From: Symsagittifera roscoffensis
Lineage: Eukaryota > Xenacoelomorpha > Acoela > Convolutidae
DNA length: 64,000 nt
Assembly (NCBI RefSeq): GCF_963678635.1
Contig: NC_087065.1
Coordinates: 64,668,553 to 64,732,552 of the forward strand
Direction: 5' to 3'
Every line of letters begins with the position of its first letter. Positions within the stretch are counted from its first letter, which is position 1. A model generated the notes under the pieces. The model saw nothing but the letters and a program-made list of their open reading frames with translations. It did no database searches and was not told the origin of the DNA. The translations under genes and the position numbers were made by a program. Shown here one piece after another: positions 24,780 through 36,800 of the stretch.

Positions 24780-24850
24780 TTGCGACGCGACTACTTCAAC
24801 AAACTGTTCTGGTGAAAAAGTTTTGAGTAGTTTTTTTGAATTGAACAATA
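24780..24850 (+). repeat. Direct repeat, copy 2 (about 70 bp)
   Basis: Partner of 24457-24526, about 324 bp further on. The sequence between is AT-rich with no gene seen. Confidence 0.7.
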
Positions 24851-24859
24851 AATTAAATG

Positions 24860-26240
24860 AACTATAAAGCGAACACCCAAAAAAACGTCGTATTAATTGA
24901 AAGAAAGCAAATAATGTAAAATTTAATTTTCAAGTCTGAAAACTGTTTTTTTTTTGCTACTTTTAGTTGCTTGTAAAAATTATTGTATAAATATAACAAT
25001 TTGTCATTTAGATGCAAGATAAAGGAACTGTGAGATTTTGAAATATAATTTTTTTTCTTCAAATGTATTACCTTTCTTCTGCATAAATGTTACTTAGATT
25101 GAACAATCAGGAACATATAAGACAGTACTTAAAATAAAGTTCTCAGTGGCGCTTCAAGAGGTTGAATTACCTTCTGAGCTTGCTCAAGTTGGTGCTCTAT
25201 CAATGATAAAATCTCTATATTGTTGCGTGATTGCACTACTTGAAACAAATTTATATGATTATTTCGACTTTCTTGACTAAATTTTGGTATGTTTCGACTT
25301 TATTGACCCAACAAAAAAAGGTTCCACTTTGTTCGACCCAGTTCAGATGTGTTTCGAATTTCTCGGCCAAAAATTGAGATTCAATCATGTAAACACCATG
25401 ACACCAAAATCACGATATTCAATCGCCAAAATTTTGATACACAACAATGAAAGCATAACTATCTGATACTGCGATCAACAACATGTGCATGTGAATTAAA
25501 AATTCAAAAAGCCAGATTCCTTCAAGCTCTGAGAAAAATATATACACGCTGGATGTCAAAAAACCCAAATTTCAAATTTAGTAACATTAAATGCAGAAAA
25601 ACAATGACTGCAATTGTAAATTTCTCATCTAATCAATTTCAGTTTCTCATTTAGCACAGCAGCATGTCTAAAAATAACTATCAGTGGTTTTTTAATTGGT
25701 ACAAAGGCAGAGAACAGTATGTTTGCAAGTGTACTTCAATGATATATAACTTTTGTGGAATCGCTTTTAAGATCGATTCATTTCAATCTTGCGCTATATT
25801 TGGACTAAATTAATTGTTTTTTTTTTTGTAAATTTCTAATCGTTTTCTAGCTCTGTTGGGGAGAATTTTTTTTTATCAAATGCAACCTTGGAAGTCTTTA
25901 AAGGAGAGAAAAGCCTTTACCCAATTTTGACGGGTGGGAGAAACAAATGATCAAATACAGTTGATGACATAAGTGTTTTGATAAGTTAATAATGTAATAA
26001 TTCAAATTGTTTTTTGAATAGCTTGTGGTTAGAAAAGTAGCTTTTTCATTTGCGCGGATAAAGGCTAAATATTATCTGCTTTGCAGGACCTACAGAAGGT
26101 TGTCATACTATGATTTGATCAGAGTTCTTCAAAGAATTTGACAAAAATGAGCTTGAAATGAATATGTCAGAAAATTTCAAAAAAGCAACAAAAAATACAC
26201 TTTCTGAATTCATTGCTTTTATTTTCAGCGCTTTTATCTC
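24860..26240. other. Unassigned; includes loose TTTCGAC / TTCTCGACC repeats
   Basis: Between 24200-24330 and 25255-25380 a short phrase (tttggtatgtttcgac and variants) recurs, as it does near 32670-32780. No gene is supported. Confidence 0.35.
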
Positions 26241-26248
26241 GTATTTTT

Positions 26249-26769
26249 GTTCCGACTTTCGATATGGAATATTTGTGCTCGGATGGGTTTTTTTTTCTTC
26301 AGACAAATTTCGAATTTTTCACTAACCATTTTTGACGATTTTTTTTATCATTCGAAAGGTGTTGTTGTCCTTAGCCTAAATTTGAAATGATATTTCACCT
26401 GTGATCGTTTTTTGTAAAGTTATGGGGGTTCTTTAAATTGCCATTTTGACCTATTTGGGACAATTAACGCGAAAAATATTTCGCGCTTTTAACGCGTGAG
26501 CGGAGATTTAATCCGTCTTAGAAATCATCCAAATTGTTCCAAAGAAGCTTATTCGCCCTAATTGATTTGTTACAATGAGCGAAATCTATTCTTTTGTACT
26601 TTATATGACGTGTGGGGGGATGATTTCACAAAAAAAAATTCAAATTTTAGATTTTTCTTTAATAAAAAAATTGTGTTTTATTATCTTAATTTTTTAATTT
26701 ACTATTGCTCCATAAACCTTAAAAGACAGTCAGAACATTCAGGGCTTCGCCCTCATACGAGCAGTCTTA
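26249..26769 (+). mobile_element. Helentron-associated-like element, copy 3
   Basis: The left end is GTTCCGACTTTCGATATGGA and the right end AGTCAGAAC, hairpin CAGGGCTTCGCCCT and tail GCAGTCTTAT. Interior AACGCG blocks are present. One of the best copies. The open frame 26562-26810 crosses its end and is not a gene. Confidence 0.8.
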
Positions 26770-26849
26770 TCATTTTTGTTGATGAGCTATTGACATTTAT
26801 TTTAGTATAGCAAGGATTAAGTTTGACAAAAAAAACGTTTTAGCCTGAA

Positions 26850-26889
26850 AAAATCCGCCCCTCCTCTAAAAATTCTAGAACCGCCCCTG
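26850..26889 (+). mobile_element. hAT-like MITE 3' end fragment
   Basis: AAATCCGCCCCTCCT and TTCTAGAACCGCCCCTG match the right end of the CAGGGGCGGAT family. Confidence 0.55.
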
Positions 26890-26968
26890 ATTTCATATTC
26901 TACTCAATTTGAAAATCAAAGACAAGGCTAGCAAAATTTTTTATTGATTCACGGTAATTCTGAGTTCT

Positions 26969-27308
26969 GGAATCATAGTCCAGATGAGGGAATCATAGTT
27001 CAGATGATTCATAGTTCAGATGAAGAACTGGAATCATAGTTCATAGTTCAGATGAAGGAATCATAGTTCAGATGATTCATAGTTCAGATGAAGAACTGGA
27101 ATCATAGTTCATAGTTCAGATGAAGGAATCATAGTTCAGCTGATTCATAGTTCAGATGAAGAACTGGAACCATAGTTCATAGTTCAGATGAAGGAATCAT
27201 AGTTCAGATGATTTATAGTTCAGATGAAGAACTGGAATCATAGTTCATAGTTCAGATGAAGGAATCATAGTTTAGATGATGAACAACTGGAATCATAGTT
27301 CAGATGAA
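26969..27308. repeat. Minisatellite with 68-bp higher-order unit
   Basis: The sub-repeats are variants of GGAATCATAGTTCAGATGA. The marker GAAGAACTGG recurs at 27022, 27090, 27158 and 27226, exactly 68 bp apart, each unit made of three to four sub-repeats. Both ends are less regular. Confidence 0.9.
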
Positions 27309-27949
27309 GAAAAAAAGAAAATAAATTTCTCGGCAGTGGTAAATGCACAATCCGAAAAAACTTTCACAAATCATAACTCAGAGAGGAAAGCACACGAGTC
27401 CATTTGTTTCTAATTGGCTGCTCTGTTATCTGAACCTGTTCAAAAAAAATTGTGAGTAAAAAAAATTCGAGTACAAAACCACGAATTCGTCAAAATCATA
27501 ATTCGAAGAAACCAATTTCAGTTTTCTGGTGGTTACAAATGGTTGTTACAGTCTCGATTTTTCAGAAAACTAAATTTTCGAGTTACCTTTTTCTGCATTG
27601 TTAGAATGGGCTAAATTGAGCCGTAATCTTTGCTAGACAAAATCCAAAGTCTCTGTTTTTTAGCAAAATGTAGATTGAAGCCTTCTGAAAGTTGTAGCAT
27701 GGTTTCTTTATACCTTGGAGGTTGTCACCTCATACAGAATAGCTACACTTAAATTTTTGAGTATTGAACCAGAAGTTGGAAACAGCTGTTTTAAAATTCG
27801 AAACAAGAATCTCATGCATTTTTTAACAAAGATTGCCTGTTGCTCTCGAATCACCAAAATATACAAGGGTTGCCTGTTACTGTGCTAGTAGATCCAGATG
27901 TACCTTTCATAGCCTGAAATAAATACAAAAAAAAATATTCAAATAAATG

Positions 27950-28690
27950 TCGCTTTTTCTGCGTGGTATGATAAAAACAATTTCAACGAAAAACTGGAGT
28001 TTAGGAATTTATGACTCATAGTAAAATAGACGGAAATTTTAGAAAAATGGCTCCAAGATCAAAAACTATTTTTGCTTCCAATTTTTTTTGCTTCCAAAGT
28101 GGCACTAAAATCATCCAAAAATTAATTTACGCGAGTGAATATAAGTTTAAACGGCTTAGATTAAATCTAAATAAGTTATTGTATGCCTGTTTGCTCGCTT
28201 TTTTTTCTCGAATTTAGACTATAAATCAAAAATTGTAAACCGGTTTTTCTCAGTATTTGGACAATTTTTTAGGAACTTTATAATGGTGTTCGAATCACGC
28301 TGAACTGAAAAGGCTTCAATATGACATATCACTCGACCCATTTCTATTATTATTTGTGGTAACTGATTTTGCGTAGAAAACAAAAAAACTAAAACACACC
28401 CGAATACAAACTTCCTCCCCATTTTTCAAATGGTCGGAGCAAAAAGAATTGATCAAAAACTCATCATTTTTTAAATGATTTGTTTGTTGACAAGAAGATA
28501 CCAATATTTATTTGCTCGAGGTTAGACTAAAAACCAAAAATTTTGAGCCGATTTTCTGTTTTCTGGAAGTTTTTTTGGAGGCATCATGGAAGCATCATGG
28601 TGTCAAGAGCTTGACAATTAGATAACACTCAACTTCTTTCGACGATTGTTTGTGGTACCTGTTTTGCTGATTTTGCGGGAGAACAAGATA
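27950..28690. repeat. Dispersed AT-rich repeat family, two copies in a row
   Basis: The blocks TTGCTCG...TTAGACTA, a CAAAAAT stretch, and TTTGTGGTAACTGATTTTGC then GTAGAAAAC occur here at about 28190-28390 and again, diverged, at 28510-28690. A third copy is at 31290-31480. No coding capacity is seen. Related phrases lie near 49410. Confidence 0.55.
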
Positions 28691-29880
28691 AAGATAAAAC
28701 ACATCCAAACTCAAAGTTCTCTTTTTGTAGGACTTTCAAAATGCTGCGGAACTGGCTGGTTCAATTTTTTTAAAAACTTGCTCTACGTACTATAACGGTA
28801 TACTTGATCACATAGTAAAAAAAAAGACGCGGGTTAGAATCATGAACAACGAGAGCCAGTTGCGTAATTAAGATTTTCAGTATTCAAATTATCGCTGCGT
28901 TACAGAACAACAAGTTTTAATTCTTTAGGAAAATCACAGAAATTCAAAAAATACCAAAATGTTTTCAGTGAATGAGTGTTTCTCTTTTAAGTACTCTATT
29001 TTTAATTTCAACTGAAGGTTCAGAAAACTAATTCTCGTTTTTCCTTCTTTTTGATTTATAATCTTTCTTTGTTTTTGCTTCAAGACTGATTGTTTAATTT
29101 TAGTTCTCAGAGAAAAACATCAGAGCACTCAAATTGATTTGAGTTCAGCTTGCGCGTTTAATTAGCGTTTTTTGTGCGCTTTGAAAAACTCCTTTGAAGT
29201 CTTCAAAAGGTTTAAAGTCTTTAAAAGGCAACTTTCGGTTTTAGTTACTTATAAATAATGCCTTACTTGTTATTATCTCTATTTTAGTTGCCTTATAAGC
29301 ATCTCTGCATCAGATAAAATATTGAATTATGTTTAAAATGTCGTTCAACGATAATTTTCAAAAATTAAATGATAAATGTTGCCTTTATTCTATTGATTTG
29401 TTCTCCCAGTTTTCCCCACTGCTTGGCTAGGTCACTTTATATTTCTGACTTTTGAAGAGTGCGGCAGAGTATTTGTGACTAGTTTCTTCAGACATTTCTT
29501 CAATTTTCAGTTTCCGAGGTTTTTCATATCATCTAAGAAAATAACCTGAGCTAAAACATAAATAAAAAGTTTCACCCGTAATCGCCTTTTCTATAGGTCT
29601 GAAAAAAAACAACATACCCAATTTGGAAAAATACTAATTTTCGGTTTTCCTTCAACTGGCTGCGTAGACGACGAACGTTTTGGCTTGTAAATAAATTATT
29701 CCAAAGTGCATTTACCCCTACTTCTCAATCGAAGTGCCAAGGGTTCAAAGGATATCACAATCTGCACTTGAGAATGTGAAAGTTGTGGATAAAAACATGT
29801 TTTTCCAGAAGTTTATTGTGAGTCGTTGAACAAGAAGTCGAACAACAGTCGTATGCTTTTGTTGGCTGATAAACTTGCAG

Positions 29881-29990
29881 GCGGTTTCGGTTCAAACTAG
29901 CTCAGTTTATTCTTGTTTGCTCGAACGAAAAAAGTCGTGTCAAAGATTTGGACCAACAATAAAACCTAAGCATTCAGCATTCGGTCAAGT
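29881..29990 (+). CDS. Possible orphan exon (weak)
   Basis: After aaacttgcag, an open frame reads AVSVQTSSVYSCLLERKKSC and continues to a donor-like GTAAGA near 29990. The acceptor tract is poor, and no partner exon or known domain is found, so a chance open frame is quite possible. Confidence 0.15.
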
Positions 29991-30201
29991 AAGATCATCC
30001 AAAAATACCTACAATCGGAAGAGCGTGATCAAAACTGACCAAGGTAAAAAAAACATCAAGCACAGCCTAAGTAACGATTTATTCATACTGTTTTCATACA
30101 ACAAGAATCTGCTACATGAATGCTCAATTAAGATGACAAATAATTTATTTTTGTCAATTATCAATAAGATCATGAATTGAGATGAGCTCTTACTTGGTAT
30201 A

Positions 30202-30656
30202 GGGACGTAGGAAATTAGACGATAAGCAAATTAGACGGATGCTACAAAAACGAAATTAGACGGAATTTATTTTTTACAGATCTGGCATTTTAGACGAAAG
30301 GGAAAGGGCCAACAAAAATTTTTCTTAAGAGTCAAGTTTCACAAATACAAAAAGAACATAAAATGTCAATACCTATCAAAACAATTAGTTTAAATGAACC
30401 TAAAATAACAAATCTGAATACTACAGGAGAGTTTTGAATTGAATAAATTATTCATGATTGAGTTGTAAAGTTTTTGGCCACCGAAATTGAACTGTTTTCT
30501 ACAAACAATTTTATTTTTCTAACGCAATTTCTGTGCAAACAAAGTTAATATCTCTCACTTTCGTCTATTTTCTCACAATTGCAGTTTTGCAAAACCGTCT
30601 AATTTCCTTTTAAGTTCCTCCGTCTAATTTGCTTATCGTCTAATTTCTCAACCCCC
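30202..30656. mobile_element. 455-bp MITE with AAATTAGACG repeats, copy 2
   Basis: GGAAATTAGACGATAAGC and AAATTAGACGGATGC on the left are mirrored on the right by GCTTATCGTCTAATTTC. The target duplication is TTGGTATA (30194-30201) against TTGGTAAA (30657-30664). It is the same family as 4274-4750, with a diverged interior. Confidence 0.8.
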
Positions 30657-31289
30657 TTGGTAAATCATAATTTCATATTTAAGGCGATCAACTCAATTTA
30701 ATTGAATTTCGAAAGACACCCAAATTCGGTCAAAAAAGTCGAAAGAAATATTAGCTGATTCGAATAATTTTTATTACATTATCATTCGTAGCGACTGTAG
30801 AACATTTCCAAATTTGGTAAAAGCACTTGAAATATGGAGAGAGCTTCTTGACCGCAACTGTCACTTTCATGTAGAGAATCGATGGATTTTCAGAAAAATT
30901 CCAGAAAAGTTCTTTTAGCTTTTCGAATTTGTTTTTTGGGCTCGCCCAAAAGAATATATATCTTCACAGACAACGAATTAGGACAAGGCTAGCCGGTTAC
31001 TGTAGGATTAGCAGAAGATGTTCAGACGATAGTCTTAAGAAATACACCCAATTTCTTTTCAAATTTTTATTCTTTCGACGTGACGTGATAAAAAGATCTG
31101 AAAGAAAAACTAGAGCGTGAACATATTCAACAGTCATAGTAAAACGAGCAAATTGAATGTTTCTCGAAAAAAGACCAGAAAAAATTTAAAAAAAAACTAA
31201 TTTACTCGAGTTAAACTAAAATAATATAGCTTAACTTATGCTTTTGAAGTCTTTTAAGCCATTAAAACAAGAAGCTATTGTAAACCTGC

Positions 31290-31480
31290 TCACTCGTTTT
31301 ATTTGCTCGATTTAAGACAGAAAATCAAAAATTTCCAATAATTTTTTTTCTCATTACTGCCATTTTTTTGAGTTTTTTAAATTTCAATTGAATCACAAAT
31401 GAAAACAGTTTATTATGATATAACATTCAGCTCTCTGCGATGATTACTTGTGGTAGCTGTTTTTGCGTAGAAAACAAAAA
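31290..31480. repeat. Third copy of the TTGTGGTAGCTG dispersed repeat
   Basis: It shares TTGTGGTAGCTGTTTTTGCG, GTAGAAAACAAAAAAGG and the preceding TTGCTCGATTTAAGAC block with 27950-28690. Confidence 0.5.
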
Positions 31481-31995
31481 AGGAAAAAAGTTTTGGAAGA
31501 TTTTGATGAAATAGTTTCAATTTGTTTAGACATGCTTCTTTTTAAAATTTAATTTGCACTGGCACAAACGCTCACGCGCAGTGACAAATTTGATAAATTA
31601 TTTTTTTAAGTTTTGAAACTTTTCGAATATTTTGTTTTAAGATTCGATTGTGTGGCTTTTGTTTTGCTATAATTTCTTACTGTACAGCTTCATTTTAAAG
31701 TTTTTAATAAAAAAATTTATTTATCTGTTTAGAGTTTAATGCAGATTTTACACAGTTGGTATACGAATTATTTATAATATCACTACAGCGTGACACGACT
31801 AATCATCGAAGAGACCTTTGGTCTCAAACAAAAATCGGAGTTTTTTTTTTTTAAAAGCTACAATTCGCACCAACAATAATTTCGGATGAGGCAAACAGTA
31901 GATGGAGTGGCAAACACTCATTCACGCGAGTTGTTCATTTCATGCCGAACGTAAGTGCAGCGGAGCAAGTGGTCGCTACTTGCCAATGGCTTGTA

Positions 31996-32424
31996 GTTTC
32001 GACTGTCATGGATTATTTATGCTTGGCATGGTTTTTATTCAATCAATTTTAATTTTTTAATTAGCCATTTCTTATATCATCTGAAAAATAGTGTTATGCA
32101 GAGCTCAAAGGCAGAACAAAATTCACCTGTAATTATTTTTGAGAAATTAATGAGTTTTGAAAAATGCTAAATTGGCCAATGATTAAACCAATCCAAACTA
32201 AATAGAGGCAAGTTTTTTGGTCCTATTATTTGGAAACGAGATACTAAATACATCCTGTTGTACTTTATATAGCGTGTGAGGGGATAAAATAAAGAAAAAT
32301 TGTTCAAAAAATTTTATTTCTTTTTCTTCAATTAGTTTATCAGTTTTTGAACCAAAAAGAATAATTGGCGTTAAAATGCAGTCGCAACTTTCAGGATTTC
32401 GCCCTGATATACGAGTAGCCTTGC
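31996..32424 (+). mobile_element. Helentron-associated-like element, copy 4 (diverged)
   Basis: A TTTCGACTGTCATGG left end, an interior TTCACCTGTAATTATTTTTG block, a TATAGCGTGTGAGGGGA block and the right end GCAGTCGCAAC with a decayed hairpin (CAGGATTTCGCCCTG) match the family. Confidence 0.6.
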
Positions 32425-32463
32425 TACGAACTGTTGCCTCTTAGGAATTGTCGTCTTATCTAT

Positions 32464-32508
32464 CTACAGATTATATACAGATTACATACAGATTATACAG
32501 ATCATATA
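32464..32508. repeat. Short tandem repeat of TACAGATTATA
   Basis: About four imperfect copies of an 11-15 bp unit. Confidence 0.6.
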
Positions 32509-33437
32509 AAAATTTGACCTCTTAGCAGAAACAGCGCACAATTTTTCGACCATATTGACTTCAGGGAGGGAATACAATTTTTTTTTTGACAGTTGAACAG
32601 TTTTGCAAGTAAAAATTCTGATGAAATTTATATCTTCATCTGCTCATTTCAAGTTTTGACTTTGCTTGCTTGAGCTTTATTTCAACCGTACTCGACAAGA
32701 CAAAACTGGTTCGACCGCGCTCAAGGTATGTTTCGAACTGCATGACACAAACTTTTGGGCTGGTCGACCAAAAAAAAACTTGGTAAATATTAACAAAGGG
32801 GACTCTTTTGTTGGCCAGAGGGATGTTTTTCTTGGTGTAAACAGAAAAAACACTACATCACTGTAGCAGTTGCCTTAGTAACCTCTGAAGGCTCATTAAT
32901 TTATTGGCATGTGATTCGTATTAGTATGAATGATTTTGACAAATTAGTATTTTGATCTTCTCTATTTTGTGCCGTTTGCTTCACCTTTCTGAACAAAAAG
33001 TGTCAACCTGTCTTGTCACTTAATTAGGTTCCGGTGAATGGGCTTTTTTTCTGCAAAATATATGAAGCAAATAGCACCACATTTGTTCGCATTTCCTGGC
33101 AGTAAAATGAATTACTAACTCTCCTAAATTGGTAAAACTTAAATAGAAGAAGGTATGAAAAATACAATTCGTTCACACGCTTGCCCGCTGATTAAGTGAA
33201 ATCGGATTAAATGATGTTCCTTCATTTTAGCTCTTGTTGTGGTGTTTTAAGAGGGAAATAAGTGGTTATCTAATTTAATTATAAAAGTTATTCCCTTTTC
33301 AATCAGCATGGCCAAATGCTAGTAAAAAGCGGGAAAAGAAACTTAGAAAATTTGAGATAAACTTTCAACCGATATTATTCATCCGCTATATTTCAGGAGA
33401 AAGCAGGACCTATCAAATTGCTTTCTGAGGCTAAAAA

Positions 33438-33443
33438 TATAAA
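33438..33443 (+). promoter_or_regulatory. Possible TATA box of the secreted-precursor gene
   Basis: TATAAA lies 92 nt before the exon 1 ATG, which suits a short 5' UTR if transcription starts about 30 nt downstream. Such motifs are common by chance in DNA this AT-rich, and a further 5' non-coding exon is possible. Confidence 0.25.
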
Positions 33444-33535
33444 TTCCAATCTTCATTTTTATATCCTCCCAAAGTACTTTCATAATAACTAAAAAAGTAA
33501 TTGAAAATCAGTACTGGCTGAAATCACGCGAACAA

Positions 33536-33808
33536 ATGGTGCGCTATTTTTCGACCCTATATGTGTTTCTTATCATTGGACTGATTATCCACAATATTTC
33601 ATGCCATGAGTTTGTTTACCAGAAACGCCAACCAATTTCCACGCCTCTATTCAATTCGGATTACAATGAATTGTACGACTGGCAGAACTTTGAGTTGAGA
33701 AAACCCGATGGTGGGGTAGAGTGGTCAAAAAGCGGCAAATCACAAGCAGCACTCTTCTCGCCCTCAGTCGAAAGGGCCATAAAAATGCTGGATCAACTAA
33801 ACTTTCAG
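33536..33808 (+). CDS. Exon 1: signal peptide and N-terminal propeptide (91 aa)
   Basis: The start ATG has an A-rich context (aacaaATGG). It opens with MVRYFSTLYVFLIIGL, a clear signal peptide with likely cleavage near residue 22-24. A KR follows at residues 30-31. The frame is open to CAG|GTAAAC, a good donor, which ends the exon in phase 0. A stop lies only 28 nt past the donor, so the exon is not simply a long open frame. The minus-strand open frame over the same bases is a shadow. Confidence 0.65.
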
Positions 33809-36800
33809 GTAAACAGAAACACACACAACAATTCATAGCTCCAATTTATGCGTTACAAATTTTCTAAAAATTTTCTAGGAAAATAGGATTACATTTTTCA
33901 AGGAAAATAGGATTAAAATTCACTGTTTTTTGAAAAAAAAAATTCTTTCATTAAGTACAAACTGTTATCTAAGCACAACGCTGATTAGTAAGATATAATT
34001 TGAAAACTAGATATCTAGCAACATACGCCGGCAGAAGGACATGTCAGAGCACAATCTGTTTCATTTTTATTAGACCAAGTACTATTAATGCCAATAAAAA
34101 GAAGCCAAGTTACTGCAAAATTTCGGAAGTTTTTGCTATACGAATTAATAGACTGTTATACGAGTTCATAGGAAAAATAGACTGTGAAATGGACTACGCA
34201 AAAGCAATCATCAAAGTCCAATAAAATCCTTTATAATCATTTTATGATGAAAGTTGCCAGGTTCAAATATTATAACTATCGTAAATAGTGGTAAACACAA
34301 TCCATTCAAGGTAATGGCCCAGCTCATTGTTTTAATGTGTGAAAATTTTCGTAACAATTATGAACATCCAAAAAATTAGTTTTTGTTTGCAATTTTGATT
34401 TGATTGTTTTGTCTGCAACAGTATTTGCCCGAGATTCAATGATCTGGTTGTTTCTGGCTGATGTTTTTGAAAAATATGACGTATCTTGTTTTTTTCCTTA
34501 ATGGGCGTCTTTTTTGTTTGTATCTAATTTTGTTGTGCTTCGGCTCTTTTACCATTGCTTATAAACTTCATATTTCATATACTTGATCTTTTTGGGTTTT
34601 TACCACCCGCATTCAGTTTTAAGCGTTATTAATCGATTATATTACAATTTTGGTACCAGTCTTACTAAAATTGAGAAACTCCATTATAATCGATTATAAT
34701 TGATAATAATCCCTTTGGTTTGTCCATTTTGTCTTCGAAGTTGCATCTAAATTGCTTTTACATATGATTTTTGCAGACGTTGGTTAATATGAAAAATGAG
34801 AAAAATATTTTCAAAGTTTTCCAATCAATTCAAATTTATAAGTTTTTTTTCATTTCTTCCCCATTAGTTGTTTAAGATGCATATTTTAAGCTTTTTTAAA
34901 AACCAAAACATCAGCAAGTTGATTTAGCTTCATGATTGACTCGGAAGATTTACTTTGTGTCATTAAAAACCAAAACATCAGCAAGTTGATTTAGTTTCAT
35001 GATTGACTCGGAAGATTTACTTTGGATCTCTATAAAACTTTTGTGTCGTGGTAAAACTTTGTGTTCAGATGAACCAAAGTGTTCAAGAGATCTCTATTTC
35101 AGAGATTTTCTTATTTTCACAAAATGAATAACCCAGAAGATATAATCCGAATATTGCTTTGAATTGACAAAATTTTGGCAAACTCAGAAATTACAATCGA
35201 TTATACTCGATTATAATTGATTTTACGGGTTTTATGTAAGAATTACAATCAATTACAATCGATTATAAGAGATTATAATCTCTTTGAAAACATCCCGATT
35301 ATAATCAATTATAAATCCTTTAAACACCTGATTTTGGTAATTATAATCAATTTTAATTGTCAAAAAATTAACTTAATAATCCGTTATAATTGATTACATA
35401 CGCCTAAACTTGCGGACAGGCTCTCACATTTTTTGGATTCTCGGATCACCACATTTGACTAAAAATTAGCATTTTCTCATCATTTCTATATTTTAGTCAT
35501 GAGAACGAAATGAAAGCAACCCAAATTTTTCTCATGTTTTCGGCAATTGGTTTCTATAATATTTCTATTCTAGTCAACCGAAGTAATTTATGTTTTTCCT
35601 TTTTCGTCTGAGACAGGTTATCTTTCGAACTTTGGCTCTTAATTTTGAATCACACTTCGTGCGAATCTCCGCTTTGCCTCTGAGTAAACTTCTTCAAAAC
35701 ATCTAGGGCGTACAATTTTCTAAAATGTGATTAAATTTTGATTTCCGCCCCTAAAATTTAAACCAATTCGAGTGGGTTTTAACCAATCGAGATATTATTT
35801 GTCATTAGAGCATTACAATTTATTGTCGCATAATTTCAATTATTTCAGCCACTATTGCCTGATCAGGCTAAGTTCCACGCGTAGACCAACACTCTCTCTG
35901 AAAACATAACTCCACAAAAACACAGAACGTTTTGAATAATTATGACGACAGTTATGGCTGCATAAATTACATTGATTAATACAATTTAATTAATTAGCAA
36001 AAATAAAATACATTCAACTCTTTGAAAAACGAAAACAAAAATCATTATTGTTCATATTTTTGAAAACAATTAATACCAAAAGGAAAGTCTTCTTGCTAAG
36101 AAAATTGAGCTAAATATACAATTCAATTTGGAAAACTAATTCTACGCTCTACTCCCCCACTCCCTCCTTAAAATGACGAATATATTAAAAGTGCCACAAA
36201 AACTGTGTTTTTTTTTCAAATGTGATAGAGGCTCGTCATTCAAAGTTTTATGCTACAATTTTTTAAATCGAAAACAGGTAAACAGAGAGAAAAAAAACTA
36301 ATTTGTGCTCAATGCTGCTTAGCAAGCAAACAATTTCTTTGTCATTTTTGCGCGAGTGGTAAAGTTGGGTGGGTTAGTAGTTTTTTTTTGCAAATACTGC
36401 AGATCACCTTTGCCTTTCATATACAGCAGTATAGTCTCATTTTCCTTTTCCCAGGAAAAAAACTGACGGAATATATCTGCTTGGGTTAACTTGCTTGTTA
36501 TCGATTTATTGAAACAAATTCTATATTTTTTTAATTTTTGCATAACGAGGCCAAACTGTGCACTGAATGGGCGCACACTTTTTTCTCTGTATGTTCCTGG
36601 ATTCCAGAGATAAATTTTTAAACATGTTGAAATTTTGTCGAAACGATCAAAGAAAATAAAAGAACAAAAGAAGAACGAAGGGAGCGTCCTTGTTGCGTAA
36701 TCCGCTTACAATTCCCAAAACACACGGTTTGGCCTCGTAATGCGATAACTTTTGTTCCAGATTTAAAAAAATGTCTACGCTTTTATTTTAAAATTTAACC

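Noticed and set aside
26969-27308. CRISPR-like array
   Set aside because: The units are contiguous direct repeats without unique spacers, and the setting is an animal nuclear genome.
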